The notes beneath the pieces are model-generated. The model did not search any database, was not told the DNA's origin, and was given only the letters and a program-made list of their open reading frames with translations. 64,000 nt of DNA from contig NW_006920415.1 in the NCBI RefSeq assembly GCF_000344685.1, forward strand, positions 805,555 through 869,554, given 5' to 3'. This DNA is from Gloeophyllum trabeum ATCC 11539. Its lineage: Eukaryota; Basidiomycota; Agaricomycetes; Gloeophyllales; Gloeophyllaceae. Made by a program: the position numbers and the translations under genes. How positions within the stretch are numbered: the stretch's first letter is position 1; each line of letters begins with the position of its first letter. This document shows positions 44,401 to 53,946 of the stretch, in pieces.

Positions 44401-46222
44401 TCGAAATAACCCCACTGTCCGAATGAATTAGTACTGCGTTGCAGTCTCAGCGAAATGATGGCATACAGTCTCAAATTCCCTCTCCCAGTTGCCTACGACA
44501 CTGCTGGGAGCTATGACGAGACAGGTCGGCCAAACTTGATTCGCGGCAGGTAATTGTCTCCGCTCCTTCCAGTCGGGGAGATCCTGCAGGAGGGAGACAT
44601 ATTCTCGGCGTCGACCGATGTCTCGGCTGTCCCCGTGTTTCTTCATTACAGCTGACAGGAACGATATAACCTGGATAGTTTTGCCTGTGCATGGTTTAAG
44701 CTGATTCTTAGGTCATATTGGAACCATCGCACCCTGAACCCTTTATATCAGACAAATTCGCTACGTCTTAGCAGCGAGACTTACTAAACCCATGTCATCA
44801 CCCAACAATCCTCCGGACCCTTGCTTGTAGTGGTCATAAAAAAAATTAGCGCCGTCCCTTTGATAGTCGCGTAAGTACGTATTGATGGAGGCCGGTACTT
44901 TGACATGGGACTTTGCGTCCAGTACGAATGGACCTTGACGTTGTTGGCCGGGCAAGAGCGGGAAATTTGGGCGCACTTCAATGGAAGAAGCGAGCTGAGA
45001 CGGGTCGTCGGAGTCAGACTCGGTTACCGAGTCCTCGTCAGCGGTAGCAGCAACACGTGTATTGGTTACAGATGGGCCTACTCGTATGCCAGATTATATT
45101 TCCGCTGGTGTAGAAAAGAGGAACATCGTTACTTACGATCAAATATCTTGCTAGGGGGTTCCGCAGCAGGTTCGTCTGGCTCTGTTTCTGATTCGGACTC
45201 CGTGACAGAGTCATCGCCTGGGCGTCTAGCTTAGCATTCTCCATACGGACTATTACCGGCATAATACCTGGTTTGGGTTTCTTCGCTGGTGGCTCCCTAG
45301 TACGGGAAGCATTATCAGCGAACTTTCTTTTCGCAGATCGCGCGGGCATTTCCGTCTCTGATTCAGATTCTGTCCGTGCATGTTAATACAGTCGACATAA
45401 GGCAAATAAGTATAAATCACCGGTGACGGATTCCTCATCAATACGAGTTTGTTCCTGTTCCAAAGAAATAGCCTTGATACCTGAGAGAGATCGCAAGAAG
45501 ATGGGTGGTTCTTCATTTTCACGATTACGTCCCTCATCCGAACTCCTGTCCGAGCCCTCGGGCTCTACTTCCTCTTCCTCGGGTTCAGACTCGGATGCAG
45601 AGTGCAGGTCAAGGTCACCTACAGCATTATGTGAGCACCTAAAGAAATAGGAGAGGCACTGAATATCGGTCAGTACCGAAGAATTCAGCGAGCGGATTGA
45701 AAGGTAGCTTCGGTCTGCTAGGTCCTACAGCAGAGTCAGAAATCTGTGTATTCACAGATTATCCTTCGGACGTCCACCTGCGTGCTCTAATGGCAGAAAG
45801 TTTACTTCTTCGTATGTTTGTTCTCTTTTGATACCCTTCTTCGACTTCCCCTTCTTTGGTTTCTCATATTCGTACGAGCCGGCTTTAAACTCAGGGTCTG
45901 AGTCTGAGTCTACAGAAATAATCCACTGTGAGTTCTTCGCCTGCAGCACATAAAATTACCTATGGGTGCTGGGATGGATTGCAGCTTCCCTGTGTAGGAT
46001 TATACCCTTACTTTCATGTATCGAAGTGAGCTGTTACCACATACTCTTCTCATATACCGAGGACTTGCTTTTCTTATCTGGCATCTTGCTTTGATCAGTT
46101 AGAGGCATACTCATTGTACCGGGACGTTGAGGGGTTGTCTCACAAGGTGGTGTGGCTTGAGAAGCCGGTGTAGCCAGCGATTCGTGAGAATTTGGAGTTG
46201 GGGGCGTTAAGGCACGTGACAT
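41401..46222 (-). CDS. SNF2-family ATPase, ERCC6L2/Rad26-like
   Basis: A Swi2/Snf2 DNA translocase of the ERCC6L2 group, implicated in DNA repair. N-terminal exons (about 46220-45000) encode Pro/Ser/Thr-rich and acidic sequence with repeated TESESE-type motifs and basic patches. The ATPase lobe begins [19 protein letters not shown] and GLLGDDMGL, then [46 protein letters not shown] (a DEVH box) and [16 protein letters not shown]. The second lobe has [18 protein letters not shown] and [18 protein letters not shown], followed by the group-typical [18 protein letters not shown] and [12 protein letters not shown]. The C-terminus is Lys-rich and ends WQQDQK at 41401. The junction that should join GL to GKT in the Walker A motif cannot be restored by the obvious GT-AG pair (see findings). 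The start at 46222 was chosen ([11 protein letters not shown]); 46294 is an alternative. Confidence 0.85.
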
Positions 46223-46659
46223 TAAGGCCTCGACCACGTGAACGCGTCCGTGGCCGCCGGCCCATGCCGTTGCGATGTGGCTTGGATGTGGCACGCTGAC
46301 ATTTGCGACTCCATTCGAACTCTCTACAGATCAGAATCTCACACAACACACCATGTCGTTGCAACTGAACATTATTAACTGCCCTAGATCCCAGACTTCA
46401 GAGTGTATGCCACTGGCTCCCAGACCGATTCCCTTCCTAAGCAAATAGCTATAGCAAATCGGGATGCCGATAGCAAAGTCACCAGGACACATCGGGGAGA
46501 GTCAGGTGCATCAGTATATGTACCAAGCATTATATTACATATATATCCAATAAATCAGTCGTAGCGTGATCGTCAGGTAGTCGTGAAATCTGTTTCGATA
46601 GGCTTTCAGCGAACAACGGAACAGCAGATCGACAGATTACAGACCAAGGCGGGGCGTCG
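46223..46659. other. Intergenic, no gene seen
   Basis: Promoter of the ERCC6L2-like gene and 3' flank of the next minus-strand gene. The sequence from 46223 to 46294 may be coding if the upstream start of the ATPase is used. Nothing else was recognised. Confidence 0.4.
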
Positions 46660-47607
46660 TTACGACGCACTCATGCACACAATATGCATGTTATCTTGAT
46701 GGAATTTCTCAATTTCGATCTCCTGATACGACTCGTCCGAGTCTATATCCAAGTCCGGGAAGCATAGCTGCGCTAGGCCGAGGTCGTGCAGTCGGGACAT
46801 CCTCAGCAGCATGCCAAGTCCCATATCATCGTGACCCCCGCCTGCGGTATTGAGGAACTCCCATGTCTGGTCATCCAGCTCCTCCGCGGTTCGACCCCAT
46901 GTAGAGCGTATGGCCTCGGGATAGTTATATGAGGCAGCTATAAAGCATATGGAAGAGCCTGTGTCATTCAGTATCATTGAATCAGCCCCAAGACATTTGA
47001 TAGGATGGGCAACTCACATAACCCGCTGATCTCCCTCTCTCGCTCCAACTCAGGTACTTGACCATCAGGAGCGAACATCCGAAGCTGCTCCGAATGATCT
47101 GGTAGTAGATCACCTAGTTTATATAGCCGTAGACAAGCAGGACAGATTCGACCGCGTCGTCGGCTTTTGTTATACCACAGTACCTGCAAGATTCAGCGTA
47201 AGTGCATAGGAAGGTCGTCCGCCTGGGACACAACGTACCATGGCCATTTCCTCCGGCAGGACAGTACACAACATCTCTAGTACTTCAGGTTGTGCAAATT
47301 CGGCGCACATAGGATCGTCCGTGGCAGGCGGAGCCGCAAACGATGAAGACAAGAATGAACGCATGTCTCTCACTCGCGGTCCATTCCCCGGATCAACGAT
47401 ACACGGACCCTTCGGTAACAGCGCGTCTTCAACAATAGCCCGTACTCTCTCGAGCTCTTCCGATCGAGGCGAGAGAGGTCCCTGGGTGCGTGCCGGGGAC
47501 AGGACGCGTAATAATTCGGATGGGACCTGGTGTTCTTGGGACGCGCGCCGCTTCTCCTTCTTGGCTTGGGTCTTTTTCTTTCTCTTTGTGTTGCAAGGTC
47601 CAGGCAT
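46660..47607 (-). CDS. Unrecognised basic-N-terminus protein with one CxxC
   Basis: The family is not recognised. Three exons keep phase: 47239-47607, 47018-47183, 46660-46958, giving 277 residues. The N-terminus is strongly basic (MPGPCNTKRKKKTQAKKEKRR), consistent with a nuclear localisation signal. The second exon holds WYNKSRRRGRICPACLRLY, one CxxC of possible metal-binding type without an obvious second pair. The third exon is acidic and helix-rich (STWGRTAEELDDQTWEFLNT, DIDSDESYQEIEIEKF) and ends IVCMSAS. There is no signal peptide or membrane segment. Clean splice phases and absence of stops argue for a real gene. It shares a short upstream region with NOC2. Confidence 0.7.
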
Positions 47608-47881
47608 AATGTAAACTTAAAGGTACAGAAACGCGGGACAAGCAGGTTCAGCGGCCTGCGAGGTCGTGGCCGTTGCTGTCAGTGTCAATGTCTCCGGTGA
47701 ACTGGACGCGATCGCGTCGGTCACGAGGCCTCCGGTAACTTGACAGGACGCCGTTCGATCACTCTTTGGTGGACGGATTTTCGGCTTCATACAAGCCGCC
47801 ACAGTTTCATAACAAGTCGGGGCTGTCTGACTCCCTGCGTCTCTTTCACAACCTCTGCCACTCAAAGCCCAATACGCTGTC
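47608..47881. promoter_or_regulatory. Short divergent promoter shared by the CxxC protein and NOC2
   Basis: Only 274 bp separate the two start codons, so the two genes very likely share a promoter region. No TATA box or other named element was identified with confidence. Confidence 0.5.
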
Positions 47882-50491
47882 ATGGGTAAAAAAGCCCCGA
47901 AGTCTGCGCGCAAGTTTGCAGCCAGTGGTCAGCTGAAGAAGACCATTGACGCAAGGCGGAAACACCAGCAAATCAAGAAGAAAATGCAGAGTAAAAAGAC
48001 CAAGCAGGATGCCCAGAAGGGAAAGTACAGAAGTGGGCCGCATGCATCGGATGACGATGAGGCGGAACTGGAAGGGGGACCAAAAGCTTCGACGTAAGTC
48101 CCAGCGTACGCAGTATACATTGCCCATTCATCCGGATTCAGGTCCAAGGCTGCGTCGGTCAATGACCTTTTGAACGCTAAATTCATGGACGAGTCTGACG
48201 ATCAAGAGGTGAGTGAGTTTCCCAGTCGTGACTTCCTGCTGGATGTTCAAGCGACTACAGGATGCGGGGTCGTTAGAGGAGGGGTCCGAAAGCGACCAGG
48301 ACGACGGAGATGAGGACGCCTTCGAAGATGAGAGTGAATTTGGCGATGTTGATGAACTCGAAGGTGAGTTTGAGGAATGGCATAGAACGTACTCTACTGA
48401 CACATACTTCTGATAGACGAGGGAGAGGCCCACGTACTCGAACTACAAAAGCTTGCGGAGAAGGATCCCGAGTTCTACAAGTACTTGCAGGAGAACGACC
48501 GCGAGCTGCTCGAATTCCGACCAGATACGGAGATGGGCGATGCCGACATAGACGATGATGCTTCCATGGGCGACGAGCCCGCAGATGAGAAGGCACCGTC
48601 ACTTACTCTGACACAGCTGACGAAATGGCAGAAGGCTCTACTGGATGTGAGCTCGTTTTCACATTCGCGAATCCCCCGGCCTGAGCTCTGACACATCGGA
48701 TAGCACCGTTCATTAAAAGCGTTACGGAAACTTCTAATTGCTTTCCGTGCAGCTGCGCACATGAATGAGGATACACCTCTTGCTTGGTCTATTGACAGTC
48801 CCTCTGGTACATCTCACGTTCTTTTTTCGCATGACCACGTCGCTGACCTCACCTAAAAGTGTACAGCAAACTGGTGACCACGGCCCTGCGGTATACACCC
48901 GTGGTGCTGCAACACCACATCCCCTATAAAGAACTGCCTAACGGTAAATTGTGAGTATCAGCGTGATCGGGGTTTTCATCATCTCACGACCCGAGTAGCA
49001 AACCCCCAACCCAGAATAAAAAGCAGAAGACGCTGCAAAAACTCATCTTGTCGTACTTCCACAACGCCATCCACCTCATCTCACAGCTGACCGAGACGGA
49101 TATGATACGACTAGCTGTGACAGAGACAGCGAAGATCGTCCCTTACATTATAACCAGTCGGAAAGCCGTGAAGCTGTATCTGAAGGTAAGCCGTGAGGGT
49201 GTTCCTTCATCGTTATCTGACTTACGTCGCCATGAAGACGTGCTTGGGATTATGGTCAAGCGCAGAGGACAGTATACGGATTGCCACATTCCTTGCCATT
49301 CGCCGGCTATCGACTGCGTCGGATGAATCCATACTGGACATGGTACTCAAGGTCAGTCGACAACCCCCACATTGCAGCTATCCTTGAACACCCTTGTCTA
49401 GGGTACGTACCTTACACTGGTCCGTAGCTCCAAGTCGACATCGCCGCACACGCTTCCATCCATAAATCTTATGAAAAATTCGGCGTCGGAAATCTACAGT
49501 CTACCCTTCGCGCAAGGAGCTGCTTACCAGCACGCTTTCGGCTATATACGCCAGCTTGCCATTCTTTTGCGAAACAGCATGAAAGTGAAGAGCAAGGTCG
49601 GTGTTCCCTCTATTTTGCTGAGACCACCGACTGAGATTTTACATACAGGAAGGATTCAAACAAGTGTACAACTGGCAGTATGTGCATAGCATCGACTTTT
49701 GGTGCATAGTGCTGGCTAGAGCGTGCGATACCGAGACTCGCGCTGAGGAAGGTGGAGCAGAAAGCGAACTCAAACCTTTGATCTATCCTCTCGTCCAAGT
49801 CGCCCTGGGAGCGATGAAGTACGTACACAAATCTGGCTGAGCTTGCCTTATGCTGATTTTCTGCGGTAGGTTGATATCCGCGTCGCGGTCTTACCCCTTC
49901 CATCTGCACTTATTGCGCTCACTGCTGCATCTAATAAGGCATACTGGAATATATGTTCCCCTGGCACCTCACCTCCTGGCCATAATCAATACTGCGTTAT
50001 CTCCATCACATTCTAGGAAGGCAGCGACGTTGCGACCCCTGGATCTCGAGACAAATATCCGGGCACCCCAGCAGTACCTCAAGACCCGGGTCTACGCTGA
50101 GGGTCTCGCGGAGGAAGCGACATATCTGTTGGCGGAGTGGTTCGCCGTAAGACCAGTCGTCTCCAGCATAGCGCTCCCCGAAATCGCCTTCCCCGTGGTG
50201 ACTTCCCTGCGTAAGGCTGTAAAGGGTGCAAAATCCGCGGGATCAAGGGCACCCTCGGGTAAGGAGGTTGGTGTGATTAAGGGGCTGATTGAGAGGGTCG
50301 AGGACAACGTGAAGTGGACGGAACAAAAACGCAAAGACGTCACCTTCGCACCGGGAAAGATGGCGGAGGTGGAGGCATGGGAGAGTAACGTGAAGGTGGA
50401 CCAGACCCCGCTTGGCAAGTTCGTCAAAGTGCAGCGGAAGACGAGGGAAAACAGGCGGAAGCTTGTCGATAAGGCAAGTCGGTTCTCATAG
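47882..50491 (+). CDS. NOC2: Nucleolar complex protein 2 (ribosome assembly factor)
   Basis: Noc2 binds Noc1 or Noc3 and drives intranuclear maturation and transport of pre-60S ribosomes. The gene starts MGKKAPKSARKFAASGQL at 47882, with a Lys-rich N-terminus (KKKMQSKKTKQ) and long acidic stretches (SESDQDDGDEDAFEDESE). Family landmarks follow: DPEFYKYLQENDRELLEF, LTLTQLTKWQKALL, VVLQHHIPYKELPNGK, LQKLILSYFHNAIHLISQL, YQHAFGYIRQLAILLRNSM, VYNWQYVHSIDFWCIVLA, PLIYPLVQVALGAMKL, SYPFHLHLLRSLLHL and ARPLDLE-type sequence near 50040. About ten introns are needed. The C-terminus is basic (VQRKTRENRRKLVDKASRF). Some internal junctions were not fixed to the base. Confidence 0.93.
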
Positions 50492-50952
50492 CAACTTCAC
50501 GGGCTCCGCTCATTGAGTCCGTCCACTAGGCTAGGGTTGGTGAGGACGAGATTCTCGATGAGTAGACTGCTTTGCTCGTGGGCCGGTCTCTTTACGGGAC
50601 GTCAGCCGCGAATGCATCCCGTCGTTAGTTACCGGCATACGCATGTCGTAAGTCCCTTGTCCGCACCGCAGAGAGCCATCCGGTCCGATCCTTGATATGA
50701 TGCCAATGGAGCCTCAGACTCGAGATCATCCCGTTCTCAGAGTCGTATCTCATCGATGAATTGCCAACGGCAGGATCTGTCGCTGCTCACTCCCTGGCCT
50801 AGATTCAAAGACACCACGAAGGAAAAAGATGGAGATGCCCCGACAGTACTGTAAGGAACTACTTGCGAGTGAGGTAACGAAGCGACAAGCCGAACTGAAG
50901 GTTACAAGTGGGTATGATCCTTCCGCCCGAGGCAGTTTGTGCGGGCGAGCCT
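50492..50952. other. Convergent 3' intergenic region
   Basis: Gap between the NOC2 stop and the stop of the minus-strand CBP6-like gene; presumably 3' UTRs. Nothing else seen. Confidence 0.45.
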
Positions 50953-51326
50953 TCACCAGACACCAAAGAAGACTTTCCACCAGGGACGGCCGATACCCTG
51001 GGCACTCTTTTCGAAAGCCTCGACAAGTCTGTTGTAGTGCTGCGGCATAGAGGCCGGTTTCAGGAGTTTCACAGGAAGCGGGTACTATCATGCCTCTCAA
51101 GGTGAGGGACCGGAACACTAGCGGGCAGTCATGAGATATATACCTGTTTCTGGACTTCATTATTGCTCAGAGCGCGTGCGGCCTCAACAGCGTCCGCTGT
51201 TAGGTTCGGATGCGTCGACAACGAAGAGAGAAAGGTCTTCAGCTGTAGGTTAGGCCGAAATGCGTCGTACGGCCACGACAAAGCAATCCTGTTCAACTGC
51301 CTAGACAACTTGGAGGTCGACGCCAT
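50953..51326 (-). CDS. CBP6: CBP6/UQCC2-like mitochondrial cytochrome b assembly factor
   Basis: Cbp6/UQCC2 proteins bind the mitochondrial ribosome exit and newly made cytochrome b, assisting complex III assembly. Two exons, 51144-51326 and 50953-51084, join in phase 0 and give 104 residues starting MASTSKLSRQLNRIALSWP; an upstream in-frame ATG at 51365 would add 13 residues. Landmarks are the N-terminal helix with PYDAFRPNLQLKTFLSSL, then EAARALSNNEVQKQYPLP, KPASMPQHYNRLVEAFE and the C-terminal GRPWWKVFFGVW. The short length and Trp-rich end fit this family; the assignment rests on pattern memory, not on a search. Confidence 0.65.
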
Positions 51327-53946
51327 CGGAGTACGGAACAAACTTTGTTGCGGAGTTTGAAACATCGGAAGCCCTGTTGATGATGGAATTCCATTTCACA
51401 TGGGACAGCCGAGAACCGAACATAAAATTAAAACTGGCCTTCCCGAGGCTTTCGGTACCGCGCCGACTTTGAATTTGGGAAGCAGAATGACCATTTTCTG
51501 TATGCAGCAGGATTCTCCAAGTGCAAACTTCCAAAAGGTGTCGTGGCCCTGCGATAGCTAACTATAACCTTTCCAGACGCGATCCAGTCTACGGTGCAAA
51601 GGGAAGGACTACGCGTAGAGCGCTCCCGCTCTTACATTGACCGTCGGGCACGCCCTTCGGTTTAGCCCTCCAAGCTACGCGACTCCAAATGATAGATCTG
51701 TGAGAGCGATACCCAAGGCTGACGCAGTGATTCTCCGTGCGGGAAATTTCTTACTCTTACAGGTCACTATCCGATAAATTCCGGCGGGCAGGCAGGACGC
51801 ACTGGGGCGTCCGCAAGGATAGCCTGACTGACATTCTTCTGATTGATGTTGCGCAAATGGCCATCTGAGCCCATGAACCCATGGTACCACTCGGCCCCAT
51901 ATAGAGCTTCGACCCACTTTTTTGCGATCGCCGCCGCTGCAAAACCTCAACTAGGGTGTATCATCCGTCTCCGGCAGTACTCGCTGTTGATAAGGATGCA
52001 CCGTCTCCCGCGGTCGCTCCGTTCGTTTTGACCCCGCTCAACCGTTAGCCCATCAGGGGCATCTCCTGCTAACTATCTGTCCCGCTCAAGTTGCTTCACA
52101 CGGCGATCCTGTGGGCTCCGTGCGAGCCTACAGCCTTCGGCGATGTGCCCATGATCTGGGGCTCAGGTCCACTTCCACCATGGCCCCGTTTGCTTCCTAC
52201 CGCCGTCGTCCCAGCCCTCCGCCGCGGCTCGTCTTCTAGAAGGAGGCAAGTTAGTATGGTGCTTCGTACGCTCTGTGGACGTCGGAAAAATCGGTCAGCA
52301 ACCCCAGTATCTGCTTCCAGGTGGCCACAGCATAGCGGTAGCTTACTCGGACGACCATTCAGGGGAGCCATAGGTGCTTCTACCTCATGTGTTGCCGAGC
52401 CTTCTTGTTGATTCAGCAACTCCACCGATTCGGCGGCTTCTTGCACCGTGCTTTCTTACTCTCACGGCTGGTTTATGAACTCAGCTTGATGTACCTGCTT
52501 TTGTCCTCGATCATGAGGAAGGTCTCACCAGCAGACTCCAGCCCGCATTCCGCAGTCTTGGAAGACCGAGGCGGGAGCTCGTCCACTGTCGCCGCGCAGC
52601 AGCGGAAGATAAATTATTGATCCTCAGGGCACGCATAGTTCACTAGCGATGTGCGGAATGTCGGAGAAATCCCCCATCATCTTCTCTGTCAACGAATACT
52701 GCTTTAATTAACAGCGGCCATTCGCCCGGGTACGAGAGATAGTCGGAGCACGGAGGGCCAGGATTTTAGACGGCAAGCGGTCGATCAACATATATCGGTC
52801 TCCCCAGCGGTCAGGCCTCGGTACGCCCTAGCAGGTAGCAGACGTGTCCTCCGGTAAGTCTTGGGTGAACAGCTTAGGCAGAGAATTCGATATTGAAGGC
52901 CCTTGCAGGAAGGCCTCTTTCCCATGTCTCGCGATTCTTGCCAACGCTCCCACGTAGCCGGAGGAATGGCAGGATCGTGCCCCTCCAGGTCATTCAGTTC
53001 AGAACCGTCGGCACTTCGACGTTGAGCATAACCTTGAATACCAAACACAGGGCATCTTATGACGCGGTGCAGAGGCTTTGAAACGGCTGCGAGCGCGAGT
53101 GAACGCGAAAGCCGTCTGCCTCCCCTCGAACTGACCGCGTCCGTGCTCATCCCCGTTGCTGGCGTGGTAGGCTGTGCATGCCTGGTGTGGAGCGTAAATC
53201 TCAGGCATGCAGTGGCCTCATCTATCACGACCTTACGAAGAGTCAAGCGTGCGCAGATTGGGCCGTGTCCGTCTATTTCAGACCTGCCGCTGCAACATTG
53301 ACGGCCGCGCTCGACGAAGTGGCTGAGGTTGTTTTAATAGTATTGATATGAGAGCTTTGATTTCCAGGGGTTTCCCGAACTTCGATAATTCAGTGACCAT
53401 TCTCCATGAGTATTCTTGAGCACTTGTCAACGCCTCCGCCTGTGTCACGCACTAAGTTGGGGTGACTTCCAATTATACAACATTACCACAGGATCCCTTC
53501 TTCTTCACCATCCTCCTCCCCGGGTCACTGTCGGTTATGGGTATGTCCCTAGAGGCATATTTCATGGGAACGCCTCAATGTCCTAAGCCGTTCCGCATCC
53601 ACTGCCAGGTCATCGGAATACTCATACTATTGTTACAGTTTTCAACTGCCCCGAGACGACCAGCTCGCTGTAATATCGTCCGCACTACTGGGAAAGCCTG
53701 CAGCCAATGTGTTAGATTCATTGAAAATCTACGTCCATCGGGATGTTCGGTCAGGGACCTGCTCGCCGTCAGTTTCAAAGCTTGAAGAGCTCAGCTGGCA
53801 ATTGGCGGCAAAAGCCGGACGCGGGGCTTTGCCTATAAACAGACTGCCAGGTACAGCCTCGGGCGCCTCTTTCGACGGCGAGGACAAGTCTAACGAAATG
53901 AGCTGCACACCGCCACGACATACTGCTCCTGTACTGCACGTCTACC
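51327..53946. other. Thinly coding region with one candidate gene
   Basis: Apart from the candidate at 52096-52680, only unsupported frames were found, including a 154-codon minus-strand frame at 52785-53246 and a 107-codon plus-strand frame at 53462-53785, neither with a recognisable domain. The left end is the promoter of the CBP6-like gene. The right end leads into the Hsp70-like gene. Confidence 0.4.
52096..52680 (-). CDS. Candidate four-exon gene, unknown hydrophilic protein
   Basis: The family is not recognised. Four exons, 52644-52680, 52495-52585, 52347-52450 and 52096-52235, join with GT-AG introns and matching phases at all three junctions, giving 123 residues starting MMGDFSDIPHIAMDELPP. 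The product is polar, with an Asp/Glu-rich first half (FLMIEDKSSTVQEAAESVEL) and an Arg/Gly/Pro-rich second half ending GAHRIAV. Three consistent phases argue for a real gene, but introns are short (58 to 111 nt), other frames are open here, and more exons may lie upstream (the frame continues before the first Met to about 52707). Confidence 0.4.

Noticed and set aside
52785..53246. 154-codon minus-strand frame that first looked like part of a mitochondrial protein
   Set aside because: No family motif could be confirmed and no splice chain links it to the candidate at 52096-52680; left uncalled.
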